Positions 11,309 through 22,702 of a stretch of DNA of 64,000 nucleotides are shown here, one piece after another. Every line of letters starts with the position of its first letter. Positions within the stretch are counted from its first letter, which is position 1. The stretch lies in the NCBI RefSeq assembly GCF_016097555.1, contig NC_054701.1:3865688-3929687 (forward strand), written 5' to 3'. This DNA is from Gigantopelta aegis. Taxonomy: Eukaryota > Mollusca > Gastropoda > Neomphalida > Peltospiridae. The notes beneath the pieces are model-generated. The model had not been told where the DNA came from and searched no databases. It saw only the letters and a list, made by a program, of their open reading frames with translations. Position numbers and translations under genes: made by a program.

Positions 11309-11553
11309 TGACATTACAATAAGAAATACATATATATGACACGTGACATTACGATAAGAAATACATATATATGACACGTGACATTACAATAAGAAATACA
11401 TATATATGACACGTGACATTACGATAAGAAATACATATATATGACACGTGACATTACAATAAGAAATACATATATACGACACGTGACATTACGATAAGAA
11501 ATACATATACATGACACGTGACATTACAATAAGAAATACATATATACGACACG
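11309..11553. repeat. 35-bp tandem array with 70-bp higher order
   Basis: Seven copies of a 35-bp unit (GACATTAC[A/G]ATAAG, then ATACATATATATGACACGT). The A/G variant alternates strictly copy by copy, so the real repeat unit is a 70-bp dimer. The last copies carry extra changes (TATACG, TATACA). Confidence 0.95.
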
Positions 11554-11559
11554 TAACAT

Positions 11560-12725
11560 TTCCTAGACTGTCATAGATAATTAACGTATACATATCGAAT
11601 CACATATCACTAATACATGGGTCCTACCAAACTATACATTCAGAATACACATGATGTAATACCATATGTTAATCCTTAATACAATTATATAATCTATACT
11701 TTTCTAATACATTCACTACTAACGTTTAACACATTCATGTACATTACAACGTCATAAAATTATACACATCTAACAACACAGTCATGTACATACCAAGTGT
11801 GTGTAACTAAGGTTGTAGCACCTGGCCGGTAAGTGACACACGCATTCAGAAATAGCGATCTAAATAAAATAATAAAACGCACTAAGTATCGTACAAACAC
11901 TATAATCCAAAGTCCATAATTATATTAATAGTCCAAAGTCCATAATTATATTAATAGCAATAATAGTATCTCTTCTGAGATAATACACAAACTGCAAACA
12001 TCCTACTCTCAGATAACTATCACACCATAATTAATTTAACGTTAAAACCCATTAGTATTTAGTGATAAGAAATCATAATATTAATTACATTACCATTTAG
12101 ACATTAGAACTTAATTTAATATACTTCATCTCTCATTTAATTACTTTAGATAAATATATTTGCAGAAGAGTTATTTTACGTATTAATACATTATATTATA
12201 ATGTACCGACTTAATCCACAAACATTAATTTCCATTTAGTACCTGCCCGTAAACAAATACACTCGATAAGAAACATGAATACTACAAATAACCAATACAA
12301 ATAACTAACCTTAGAAATCCTCTAAGAATATGACATCACAACAATAGTGACAATATCATTTCCACACTGAGAACAAGAGCTCTCAGTATTTATGCTGAAG
12401 ATTATATAACTAGAAGCTGGACAGAAACACCAAGACAGAATACCAGCTTGAAAGTTTAGAACAAAGGACAGACGCAGCGCAAGAATGCAAGTGCTATTGT
12501 TAGGTGCTTGTGCAAGATTCAGGCTTGTGTTTTTAATCAACATATCACCAGTTAACAAGCTGACTGAAATAGAGCACCTGGAATAAAGAAGCTATATTAA
12601 AAGTAAATAATTAAATTAAAGGAGCACTATCCTTTTCAGAATTACCTGAGAGAGACATTGGATTAATTAGGTATAGTAAACATTAAAAAACATAACATAC
12701 AATGACTACCTGTAAATAACAATAA
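11560..12725. other. No gene seen, AT-rich
   Basis: AT-rich sequence with a short direct duplication at about 11914-11959 (CCAAAGTCCATAATTATATT twice). Reading frames are short and without recognisable motifs. Confidence 0.6.
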
Positions 12726-12925
12726 NNNNNNNNNNNNNNNNNNNNNNNNNNNNNNNNNNNNNNNNNNNNNNNNNNNNNNNNNNNNNNNNNNNNNNNNNNN
12801 NNNNNNNNNNNNNNNNNNNNNNNNNNNNNNNNNNNNNNNNNNNNNNNNNNNNNNNNNNNNNNNNNNNNNNNNNNNNNNNNNNNNNNNNNNNNNNNNNNNN
12901 NNNNNNNNNNNNNNNNNNNNNNNNN
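12726..12925. other. Assembly gap (200 N)
   Basis: Exactly 200 N, so probably a fixed-size scaffold gap of unknown true length. Any translated frame across it is meaningless. Confidence 1.
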
Positions 12926-13930
12926 GGGGAAGCAGGCGGACGGCTGGACCACCTTCGAATCTGGAGTGGTATGGTGGCGAAGGGACTGCTTCGTGACCAA
13001 GCAAAACCCGTTATATTCTGTCCTAATTTGTAATTGGCATATATTGACTGTGTGCAGTATCCAAAATTTTACAGTTTTAAAGATTAAATTTTGTTTTAAA
13101 AAAGAGAACTTTGTGGGAATTTTTTTTTTGAAAATGTATCAATTTAAATTAAATTGATTTTTTTTTTTGAAAAAAATCATATTCCTGCCAACTGCTATAT
13201 TTCAATTGCAGAGAACACAATAAGGAGCAAGTTTCTTTTTGTTGTTCAGAAAAATGTCTGTAACGTTTAAAGTTATTCCATAATTACTAGTCCACTATTG
13301 GGAATAATTTGACGCAGATTGCCGCCTTTTGCGGCACAGGCAGTCCCCCATTTCACAGGCTCCAATAGCCATATTTGGTATCAAATATTCTTTTTATTGC
13401 CTGTATGCAACTTGACATATGTATTTAAATGCCATATGTGAGTTTGAGTGTCATGGTGAAAACAATTTTGTCCCTGCATAATGTCCCCACACTAGAGTTA
13501 TCCACCCATTTTGGTTGTCCAAAATACGGAAGTTAATGCGAGAAAATATAGTTTCTTGTGATGTGGTTAATGGCTGGGGAGCTGCTTAGTATACTGGATG
13601 TTACACTGGGTTTGACAGGTGAGAGGATGCAGTTAGTGAATATGTGCACTTGGTTTACACTGGATACTGCATAATGTCCCCCAGAGCACATTGAAGTCAT
13701 GCAAAATTTGTGTAAAATGCAGAGAAATGGGTGTGATTCGGTCCCTTAGCCCACGTGTGTTTGTTTACATTGATATAACGCGGAAAAGAGCTGGACAACA
13801 GATGTCGTCCTTTCGAGTGTTCAATGGGCCCAGGCAGGTAATGTTTCCCGTGAAATGCTAATGGCCTGGTGAAATTAATAAAAGTGCTACAGCCACTGGG
13901 GCTACATGAGAATACATAGTGAAATTAATT
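12926..13930. other. No gene seen
   Basis: Unique-looking sequence. The phrase CTGCATAATGTCCCC occurs twice (about 13475 and 13669) and GTGAAATTAAT twice (about 13869 and 13919). This suggests a diverged repeat, but I could not name one. Confidence 0.5.
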
Positions 13931-13944
13931 GTGGTCTGAGGCCA

Positions 13945-14249
13945 TATCAGCCGGCGTCCGCGCGATTTTTCTAATCGCAGGAGTCGCCGGGGGATTTAGA
14001 GCCCGTGGATGAATCGGGCGAATTTCATGTCTGCGACGTGTGCCCTCACATATAAGACGGGGCCCGGGCGGTGCCCTTTGGACATTGGATCACAGTGGAG
14101 ACAGTGAGGCCGCCAGTCGGACGCCGCTAGATAATCTGGCTGGCGCCGGCTGATCAAAGAACAGATCGGTAGGCGTTCTGGCGGAGCCCGGCCGGGCGAC
14201 TGGCGATTGATGTCGGGCGCAAATCTTGAGATGGCAGTTGGGGCCGCCG

Positions 14250-14287
<38 letters not shown>

Positions 14288-14697
14288 CGGGACCAGCGGG
14301 GCGCCCGGCCGATATTGTACAAATCGCCCGGGATCCGTGAGGGGGCCGTTAGGCTTTCGTAGGGTGGCCGTGAAGGGCCCGTGAAAATCCCACGGCGCCA
14401 GGCGGATTTTTTTTCAAATAATTTTCATCAAAATCTTCAGGCGGTCGCCAGATCACCGGTCGGTTTCCAGCAGACCGTCGGGCGGGGCCCTAGCGACGTA
14501 TCTACGGGATTGCCATGACCTAAAATCGCAGATTTGGGAGTCAGGTTTTCACGCCCGCAAGGTTCAGGCGACCCCTAAAAATCGAAGCGGAGCCCGTAGA
14601 AATCGGGCAGCGTCCGGCCGGATGTCTCGCGAAAATGCCCTTTTTGGCCCATTTTAGAGTCGCGCAGGCGCCTCGACCGATATGTGAGGGACGCTTT
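13945..14697. other. GC- and CpG-rich island with 34-nt poly-G
   Basis: The composition changes abruptly from AT-rich to GC-rich with many CpG, and back again at about 14700. Poly-G runs from 14253 to 14286. CCCTCACATAT (about 14043) and ATATGTGAGGG (about 14680) form an inverted pair near the two edges, compatible with an element end pair. No frame gives a recognisable protein. It could be a CpG island or promoter, or a GC-rich transposon. Confidence 0.5.
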
Positions 14698-14702
14698 ACT
14701 AG

Positions 14703-14792
14703 GGTCATTTTTACTATTGCAATAGTATTGCGATAGTTAAAATACTATTGTGATAATATCGCAACAGTGATAGTACTGCAATAGTATCGTGA
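14703..14792. repeat. Degenerate inverted and tandem ACTATTGCAATAGT motif
   Basis: Repeated self-complementary pieces such as TATTGCAATAGTATTGC can form several alternative hairpins. It lies on the border of the GC-rich island. Confidence 0.6.
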
Positions 14793-14861
14793 ATTCTTAA
14801 ATCGCTTGATAACAGTAATATGTTTAGATATTTCGCAAAACTATTTACCTTAGTCTTCCAA

Positions 14862-14926
14862 TATGTATGTATGTATGTATTGATGTATGAATATCTATAT
14901 ATTGTATGTATGTCGAGGATGACTGT

Positions 14927-14984
<58 letters not shown>
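14862..14984. repeat. (TATG)n and (TA)n microsatellites
   Basis: A TGTA/TATG run at 14862-14880 and a pure TA run at about 14933-14984, lying directly against the 3' end of a minus-strand SINE. Confidence 0.9.
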
Positions 14985-14987
<3 letters not shown>

Positions 14988-14988
<1 letters not shown>

Positions 14989-15112
14989 CACACTGGCGCA
15001 GGTGATAATTAAATCCTTTCTGGCCTCACAAATTGTCCCGTGCCTCGAACCTATGGCACCGAATCGCCCGCAAATTGCAGACTTGCCACGATACCTTCCG
15101 AGCTAGTGAGGC
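14988..15112 (-). mobile_element. tRNA-derived SINE, family B, minus strand
   Basis: On the minus strand a tRNA-like head (box A-like TAGCTCGGAAGG, box B-like GGTTCGAGGC near 15045) is followed by GGGACAATTTGTGAGGCC and GGATTTAATTATC. The same body recurs on the plus strand at 61737-61828, which supports a dispersed SINE family. Box B and the tRNA-like arms are the signature of Pol III promoters. Confidence 0.6.
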
Positions 15113-15228
15113 ATGCATAAAAAGAATGCTCTTTAATTCAGCCATATGTATGGGGCCTACAAATTAGGCATCCCTCTTACGTGCATCAAACAGTGGGCAG
15201 ACGACATGTATGTATGTAGGGGCGGGAC

Positions 15229-15942
15229 TAGCCCGAGTACTCTGACTGTGACAGCACCCACATTCAGCTACGCTTCGTGACACTCCGTCGCAACAATTGC
15301 AAAGCTCGGCGATCTATTTCGAGACGTAGACCACGTGATCGCGCACTAGGTGATTCCGCCTTGTGCAGCAGTTACAGGGGCCGTCTCATATCAAGCTAAG
15401 TTACAACATGGAAGAGTTGGCTAATGCCGTTTTGGATGAATTTGGATTTCATTACGTCATTAAACCAAAACAATTACACATTATTGATTCCATTTTGAAT
15501 TTGAAGGATACATTTGAGGTGTTATCGACAAGATACGGCAAAAGTATGTGCTACGTACTGCCTCCTCTTATGAGATGACCCCTGTAACTGCAGCACAAGG
15601 CGGAATCGCCCAGTCTCGAAATAGATCGCCGAGCTTTGCAATTGTTGCGACGGAGTGTCACGAAGCGTAGCTGAATGTGGGTGCTGTCGGGTTTCTTTCT
15701 GTAGTATGTGTATTAGTGATTAATATGTGGATTTTTTTGTATCACTTAACTCGAATATGATTGATGTAAAGGTATTTGACGTCAAACATAGGATTGTTGT
15801 GGTATTAGAGCGGGACTCGTTGCCTACCGTTTGGTAGTCAGGAATTGCCAAAAAAAGACATAGGTTGGTCTCTGACTGTAATGAGAGCGTGTTTATGTTT
15901 AAATGTCCCTCTAGCTCTCTTACAGTCAGAGTACTCGGGCTA
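15229..15942. mobile_element. TIR element with 9-bp target duplication (Mutator-like), carrying a RecQ fragment
   Basis: The ends TAGCCCGAGTACTCTGAC and GTCAGAGTACTCGGGCTA are inverted. Both are flanked by GGGCGGGAC (15220-15228 and 15943-15951), a perfect 9-bp duplication of the start of a SINE. Long inverted arms follow: 15248-15393 pairs with about 15567-15695. The right arm has about 230 bp (15696-15925) absent from the left arm. Nine-bp duplications and long arms fit Mutator-like elements. No transposase is present. The centre holds the first codons of a RecQ-like helicase, so the element resembles a Pack-MULE or an internally deleted helicase-bearing transposon. Confidence 0.7.
15408..15578 (+). 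pseudogene. RecQ-type helicase N-terminal fragment
   Basis: From the Met at 15408 the frame gives 56 residues ending in TGA. It begins with a RecQ-like lead-in (FGFHYVIKPKQ, IIDSILNLKDT) and ends with a Walker A-like motif RYGKSMCYVLPPL, in place of the usual TGxGKSxCYQLP. RecQ enzymes are 3'-5' DNA helicases; only motif 0 and motif I are present here. The frame runs directly into the right inverted arm, so the remainder is missing rather than spliced away as far as I can see. Confidence 0.6.
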
Positions 15943-16216
15943 GGGCGGGACGTACCCCAGTGGTAAAGCGCTCGCTTGATGCGCAGTCGGTTTGGAATCG
16001 GTCCCCGTTGGTGGGCCCATTAGGCTATTTCTCGTTCCAGCCACAAGCCTTACACTGTGGTTTTACATAAATATATATAAATAATATTTTCATATACTTA
16101 CCATTTGTGACACCCAATAGCGGATGTATATTTTTGACCTGGGGTGTCGTTAAACATTCATTCATTCATTCGTTCGTTCCAGCCAGTGCACCACAACTGT
16201 ATATCAAAGGCAGTGG
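15943..16216 (+). mobile_element. tRNA-derived SINE, family A, with two nested insertions
   Basis: Box A-like CCAGTGGTAAAGCGCT and box B-like GGTTTGGAATCGGTCCC head, then GTGGGCCCATTAGGCTATTT. The body resumes at 16186 with GTGCACCACAACTGTATATC and fades at about 16216 into GTAGGTAGGTAG. Its first 9 bases are duplicated left of the RecQ-carrying element, and a LINE tail splits it at 16044. The same family is present in full on the minus strand at 23738-24060. Confidence 0.8.
16044..16173 (+). mobile_element. LINE 3'-end insertion with 12-bp target duplication
   Basis: 130 bp matching the 3' end of the I-type LINE at 9-11 kb (CTTACACTGTGGTTTTACAT, GTGACACCCAATAGCGG, GGTGTCGTTAAACA), ending in ATTC repeats. 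TCGTTCCAGCCA flanks it on both sides (16032-16043 and 16174-16185). The flanks are contiguous SINE sequence, so this is an extreme 5'-truncated LINE copy inserted into the SINE by target-primed reverse transcription. Confidence 0.85.
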
Positions 16217-17242
16217 TATGTAGGTAGGTAGGTATGCGTTTGTCTGTGCGAGTATGTGTGTCTGTGTTTGTACTTAGTTATTTGTAATAATGTCACTAGG
16301 TAGTGAAATTATGCGTTGGTCGTAGACCATATTTCACTATGCATACTATTGAAACTATTGATGGTTGATCAAACAATTCCGAATTTATCATCGTACAAAA
16401 TCTGATGTGAATACGGTAACTTTTGACCTTTGGGAATATTTACTTTTAAAATCGTACCATAAAACACTACCGATGGTAAAAACCATATGTATTTTTTTTA
16501 CAACATATATAGTTTGTAAAACAAAACAAAGTGAACATTTGTCTTACAAACTACATAAGTCTTGAAAACGTTTGTTCTTGGTTTTGTCCAACTCGTCCGA
16601 TATGATCTCGACAGTCATATAATCATCGCTATCAATCCAGGCTCGTACTGATATGGCAAGACACATTTGCTTTCTGCATCACTACTAAAAAAATTTCACG
16701 TGATGGACAAGTCCAAGAAACTGTTAAAAAACTGTTGTGCGCAGGTCAGGTTTTGGAGGCTTATGTTCAGTTTCTTCATTTTATAAATTATCAAGCACTC
16801 TGGGATAACCCCTTTTTGCGCGTCATAGGATAAAAATAGCTCTGTTGGCATCTGACAAGTGTTTCAGAAAAAGAATTTCTATTAAAAAACGGGTCGCGGT
16901 TTTTTTTTTAATTAACTATTAGATATAATAATATGAACACGATTACCTTCCATATATCTAATAAACGGTGGTCCTTTAATACTGCTGAAAATTGGTATCT
17001 GGTTAATGGTCACTAAAATAACCGAAATTCGAGTTTCCAAGAAATAAACGAATAAAGCTCACCCCCACCCCCACCCCAGCACAGTACAGGCCATGTAGGA
17101 CGCCCCACTGTCGACGAGAAATAGCATCTGCAAAGCCGTTATTTACGCCTGGCTAGTGAATAGCTTCGCAAATAATAGTGTTCTGCATTGTATAAAGCAC
17201 AAATGGACGAATACGTCTCATAACCTGTTTAAAGTTTGCGGT
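16217..17242. other. No gene seen
   Basis: AT-rich sequence with a GTAG/TGTG-rich start at 16215-16270. Short frames only. Confidence 0.6.
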
Positions 17243-18540
17243 TTACTTGTTCAAAATGTAAACCAGTGCCAAATTGTTAATGTTAAAAATAATATTTTCG
17301 TCAGTCAGTAATATCCTCCAAATTCCAATAGCCAGTACAATGAGAACCAATTCCTGTAAGATTACATCCTTCATAATATGAGAATTTCCCCCAATTTTCA
17401 GGTCATCCATTATCAAACCACTGGCCTTTGAAGAAAGCCCCACAACCCAGGTCTGGAGACCCTGCACTGTCAGTGAACAATTCAAGAATACCTTTCTGTC
17501 ACCAACAGAAGTCGGGGGAAATTGATATTCCGTAAAAATCATGCAGAAATATGTGATTTTTCATGTCTTGTGTTACCCGTATGTGAGGTTGCAGTTTTTT
17601 GGCTCCGCTCATGGCGTCATAAAAGCGCCTGTTAAATGCTCTGCTCGAACGAATGGCTTTATTGAAAATATTTAAAGACCCGACCAACGATTGCATCTCT
17701 TTTAGCGTGATCTGTTTTCTTAGAAAACAATTTTCAAGAGCTTTAAGATTTAAAATTTTTGTTTCTGGAATTTTATAAACATTTCGACAGTGTTTATTTC
17801 TAAACCTAAAATGTGATTGTTTTGTCATCTGACAGGGGCACACCCAATTCCCCAGTGACGTCAATGAAAATTAACATAGCAGAATTCACTCACTCCCGAC
17901 AAATATAAAATCATCTAAATAGTGGTCTACAGTGCTTCACCCAGATTTGAACTCTACTAACCAATGCAAAAAAGTAGCAAATATATTACACGAAATGGCA
18001 CATCCCATCGGAAGATATTTATCAATATGAAATTTATTGTCAGATTTAAACCCCAGTAGGTCAAAGTCCCCTAGAAATATACGTAACAGCCTAAATGCAC
18101 TTTTAATATCTACCTTGCCCAGATTTAACCTTTTCCAAGTTTTTATATCATTTCATTTACTTTATCAAAAACTGTATAGTGCACTGTGCATATTTTCGTA
18201 TCAATGAATTCATTTATACTTTGTGCCGGAGGTGAAATGTGTAAATTATGCATTGCAGATTTCTTAAAGGGACCTGCTATTGTACCCATTTGTGTTTCTT
18301 GGTTAATTTCTTCTTTTAATTATCTGTGATGTTCATTGGCCGACACTAAGTTCTTGGAAACTAATGCTTTCCTGGTCCCATTATAATGCAATTAAAAACC
18401 TTCTAACAACCCTTCGTTCAGTTATACTGCTACATCTTGTAGTGGGTATTTATCCAAATATTCACAAATCCTTTCAACATTAATAGGAGAAGAACCTAGG
18501 GCCCATATGTCGTGGGCCTCTTTACCTCCTGAATCCTCTT
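17243..18540 (-). mobile_element. Fossil of a tyrosine-recombinase-type retrotransposon (RT and RNase H)
   Basis: Minus-strand remains of a reverse transcriptase and RNase H resembling DIRS/Ngaro-group polymerases. A conserved lead-in contains INVERICEYL and MGTIAGPFK; then come LPMGCAISCNIF, the active-site YLDDF, a connection region with LKEMQSLVGSLN, and an RNase H end resembling NLALVYILNK. No recombinase gene or terminal repeats were found beside it. It is strongly broken and looks old, more decayed than the DIRS-like element at 51-57 kb. Confidence 0.65.
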
Positions 18541-19940
18541 CTTAGTCGAAAATTGTAGGGGCTACCTGGATGGAGTGTTTAGATACATTCAACTGTGTGA
18601 ATGTCAGCTATTTTTTTAACTGATATGTTCTTATGCTTCCATACTTGAAAATATAAATAACGTGAAACAATAGAGTTGCCATTTTTCGTTCAGTGTGCCG
18701 TCATCGGCCAATTCTCAGGATCTCTTTTGACCTTGTTAGTCCATTTACGAGTTTAGAAAGTATTTTTAATTAATTAATAATAATACATTTGCCAGTCAGT
18801 TTTAATATTAATGCTGGAACCATAAACTGGTATACCGCGATATTTCAACTCGATACGAATCGCGCTACAGTTTTGCATATCGCAATTTTTATACGTTGTT
18901 GTTTCCAAGTTGTAATAAGTTTTACCAGAATTAAGCTGATATCTTTGAATAAGCCTCTCACTTTCTAGTGAATTTAAGAAAATGGCAACCCCTCCCCAGT
19001 AAAAATAAATAACTGCATGTACTATACACAGCGAATCCAGAAATAGTAGCCATGCTGATTTCTGTGAAGAAAGGTATGGACTAAATGATTTAGCATATCC
19101 GCTGTAGCTAATAAACAAAGTTCATAAAATATTTATTCCTTCTGCTTTCATTTGAATATATAAATATAAATAATATCAAATATATATTGCAATACAGTTT
19201 TGACCATTCTGTGGCACTTTATTGAATATATAGTAATATAATCATTAAGAATCATGATCCAACAAAGTTCCATGCTACTGTGTATTATTATTATTTTTAA
19301 TTATTGTCATAAATGTGTGTGCGAGAGAAAACAAAATCTGCAAGTTTGCACTATGCCCTATATAATTAGTTTGGTGTATCACAGTTCAGTAGAAAATATG
19401 AGAATCAATAAATTAAAGTGTGCCTCTCAAGAAAAGCGGCAAGACTTTGGTATCAAATTAACACATTATGTTTCGATCATGGATTTAAGCGTTGTTCTTG
19501 TTTTCGGTTAATGCAATTCTTTTAATTAAAAAGGTAGATTGTCTACCCTTACCCATAGTCACATATTGAATGGCTTTTCTTTTTAACATACTGAAGGTTG
19601 ACACAATTCCACAATACTTTATTGTGTAGAAGCTGCCATCCCTGTTATTGGTAATGCTTCACAATATTATTTTAGTAACATCTGTTATTATTCCAAAAGA
19701 TAGGAATTTAGAAGTATTATTTGAAATGTGGAAACTGGTACAATGAAGTTTACTTACTGCTTATGAAAACTGTCCAGCTGTCTAATTTCCTTAGATCACC
19801 AGTGCAAAGACAAGCCATCACACATTTCACATTAGCCTTTGTTTATGTACAGCCTCGCAGGTTTTAGCTTATATTTTGCATCGACAGTACTTGGGACATC
19901 TTGCAGTGATCAGACTCCTTCAGCATCACTGTTGCACATC
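18541..19940. other. No gene recognised
   Basis: AT-rich sequence. Frames at 18774-19118 (minus) and 19254-19511 (plus) show no motif or flanking splice sites that I would trust. Confidence 0.55.
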
Positions 19941-19943
19941 TCA

Positions 19944-20268
19944 TTAAAACACAGTCTTGGTAGAAGAATGTAAAGCAAATTTTCCTTGGTGATAAAATAA
20001 TACATCGAGGTTGTCATCAGTCATCTCGTCCATACATACATTTGAACAGGTGTCTTTTAACCAACAAAACATTTCACGAACAAGATTTAAGGGTACATTG
20101 CCAGTATTTTCAACATTCTTTCCTCGCGTGTAGGAACAGACCATGGGATCACACCCAGTTAGGATGTATTGAGAAGAGATGGCAACCATGTTATACTTTG
20201 CTTCATTCTGCCATAGCTCCGGTCTAGCTATGGCCCAGATTGTAGACATAGTATTCACAGTTTGCATA
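19944..20268 (-). pseudogene. Unrecognised exon-like coding piece
   Basis: A minus-strand frame of about 107 codons that looks like real protein (WAIARPELW, YNMVAISSQYILTGCDP, PLNLVREMFCWLK, LDVLFYHQGKFALHS) rather than random AT-rich translation. A possible acceptor (CTATAG) lies just upstream, near 20282. A second minus frame at 20281-20553 is less convincing. I do not recognise the family. It could be an exon of a host gene or of a transposon, and it has no partner exons that I can identify. Confidence 0.35.
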
Positions 20269-20559
20269 ATAGTATGACTACTATAGCCAGCATATTGGAG
20301 TACGGTATATAATTATGTGAATCGTCGTTGAGCTGGAGTAGGCAAAGACTCTGAGCTGGCTTGAGGTAGGGTCCGTGTCTAACACAATCGGCATAACGCA
20401 TGCTTGTGATGATTTGGTTGTATGTTTAGTGCCAGTCAGTGGACCCATTCTCTGCTTGCATTTTCCTTTTGGTTTATGGCTTGATGCCTGTACTTCTGGT
20501 TGCATAAAATTTACAGGCAATGTTTTAATTGTGACCACATGACGCAGGTACATGTATAC

Positions 20560-22700
20560 TAATTTGGGATTAATTTTAGGATGTCATAGACGTACGGGTT
20601 CCCATTTTTGTAGGGGTGGGGGGTCAGGCTGGCTTTTGCCCAAATTAAAGAAAATGCCAGAATCTGGATAACAACATTTATTCATCTTAGTATTACTACA
20701 AAACAGCCATATAGGGTTGCAAATGAATCACTGCAAATTTTTACATGGATTATAACTAATTATGAGGGTAGAATGATGGAAATATATGGTAAAAGGTCTC
20801 AGGTTAGCACATTTACCCAGAATATCTATCATTTCTGCCAGAATTTGAGGTTTCGCTCGAGCACTAGGGGGCAGTTATTCCCCCCTCTCCTATCTCCTAT
20901 GCTTATGTAGGTTGTTGCTGCCAATGCTAGACAGGTAACAGGTTAATAGAGGTCACTTATCAATCAAGAATTCAGTGAAATTAAATGTCTACCATAACTT
21001 TATTCAACATTCAGTGTAGCTGATGGTTTCATCCATAGATGTTTTTCTCTATGTACATGTATGTGAAAAAACAAACATTATGAAAAAACACCATCAGTTA
21101 ATATTTTATTTAATAAATTAGATTTTTTGTTAACAGTCATTGAAACTTTAAACCCAGTGTCAATGATGTAAGACTTATAGTTTGTGAGAAATAGGGCTAA
21201 ACGCAACACTTTAAAGTTGAGCTAAATATAAAGATGATGCCATTACCACAAATACCGCCGCCATTGTAAAGGTAATACATGTACCTATGTCTCGTCTTTT
21301 TACTTCGTAAAGGCAATACAAATCATCCAGGGGGAACAGAACAATCGACTAAGACAGGTGGCCGTTGACTATGGTTAGCGACTCATTTAGATTTGACTGT
21401 ACTTCCATTTCTCATTGCATAGTCATTGTTTCTTCTCATAGGTGTTTAAACATTACTTTCGTCTTCGTAGATCCAAAGTAGAAAGGGGAACACACAAGGT
21501 TGGTCAAAATACCCATACACATATACTCACACCGATACAGATTTGTGTTTAGTTCAGGTAGGAAGTGATCCTTCAAGCTTAGATAGTTTCCATTGGTATG
21601 GAATTGATCAGCATCATTAATAACAGTTTAGCATTGGGATTGAGGGGTGGGGTGGGGTGGGGGGTAGATTGACAATGGGCGGGCCACATGGTTGTTCACA
21701 ATCTTCCTGGTACATGTATTTATAACACGTCTATGAATTCATGCGTCAGAACGCATAGCATCTGTTGAACTGATTTTTTATTTCTTTTCTTTACGTTTAA
21801 TTTGATGTCCGTGCATATGTCCAATTAATGTTGAAGCACGCTATCCTGGGTACTTACTTCAGTTATCTGGGCTGTATGTCCAGGTCAGTGGGTTAATGGT
21901 TAATTGTTTGCCATTATTAGAATGCATTTAATGAGCTACAGTAACAAGAGGTTTTGTAGGGAAGAACATAATAAAAAAAATTATATATATATATTTTTTT
22001 TTTTTTGCTACAAAAATATTGCATAGTATATGTATAAATGTAGCCATAATTTTTGTTTGCAAAATTTTTGGCAAAGCAGACCACCCAATTCTATCACACG
22101 AAGGCCTATTCAAACAAATAAAACACAAAATAAAAGTGTGTTAGGTGAAGTCAGGTTCAACCCATTTTTGAGGGCTTTGAGACCTGTGGATCCCAGACTA
22201 CCATGAACAAGAGGGATTATTGCTTTTAAGCAACCTATACTGTTCGTCGTAATTTTTTCCAACCCAAACCTTGAACGCGAGAAGCCCCAAGTCGAATTGT
22301 CTGCATGTCCGTTAACATATCCTAAACTTTGGTTGGGTGAGTTGTGGTATATATGGTCATGTATATCAGAAATGCATCGGACCATTGTTCAGTGTCTAAT
22401 ATTTTTCCAATACATTTTTTTTTTAAAAGGACAACCCTTTTGTCACCCAGGAACATTTCGTTTTTGAGAAACATCCCTATTATACCCGTTTTCTAGGAAA
22501 ATCGCTAGATCGATGTACTGGCCTGCGACTATTTTACATTTCTTGACCGCCGATACTTAATCCCCCAAACTACTATGTATGCTATCGATAGGAATGGGGT
22601 CTGAATTGTCCAAATTTAAATTTGCCGAGTATAGTGGCGCAACTGTAACTGAATTGCTAATATCCCCTTACAAGTCAGCGAAGATGTGACATGCCTATGG
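20560..22700. other. No gene seen
   Basis: Mostly AT-rich. Contains GGGGTGG-rich strings at about 20612 and 21640, an AT/A run near 21970-22000, and no recognisable protein or element. Confidence 0.55.
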
Positions 22701-22702
22701 AA

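Noticed and set aside
12663-13004. Open frames across 12.66-13.0 kb
   Set aside because: They run through the 200-N gap and have no meaning.
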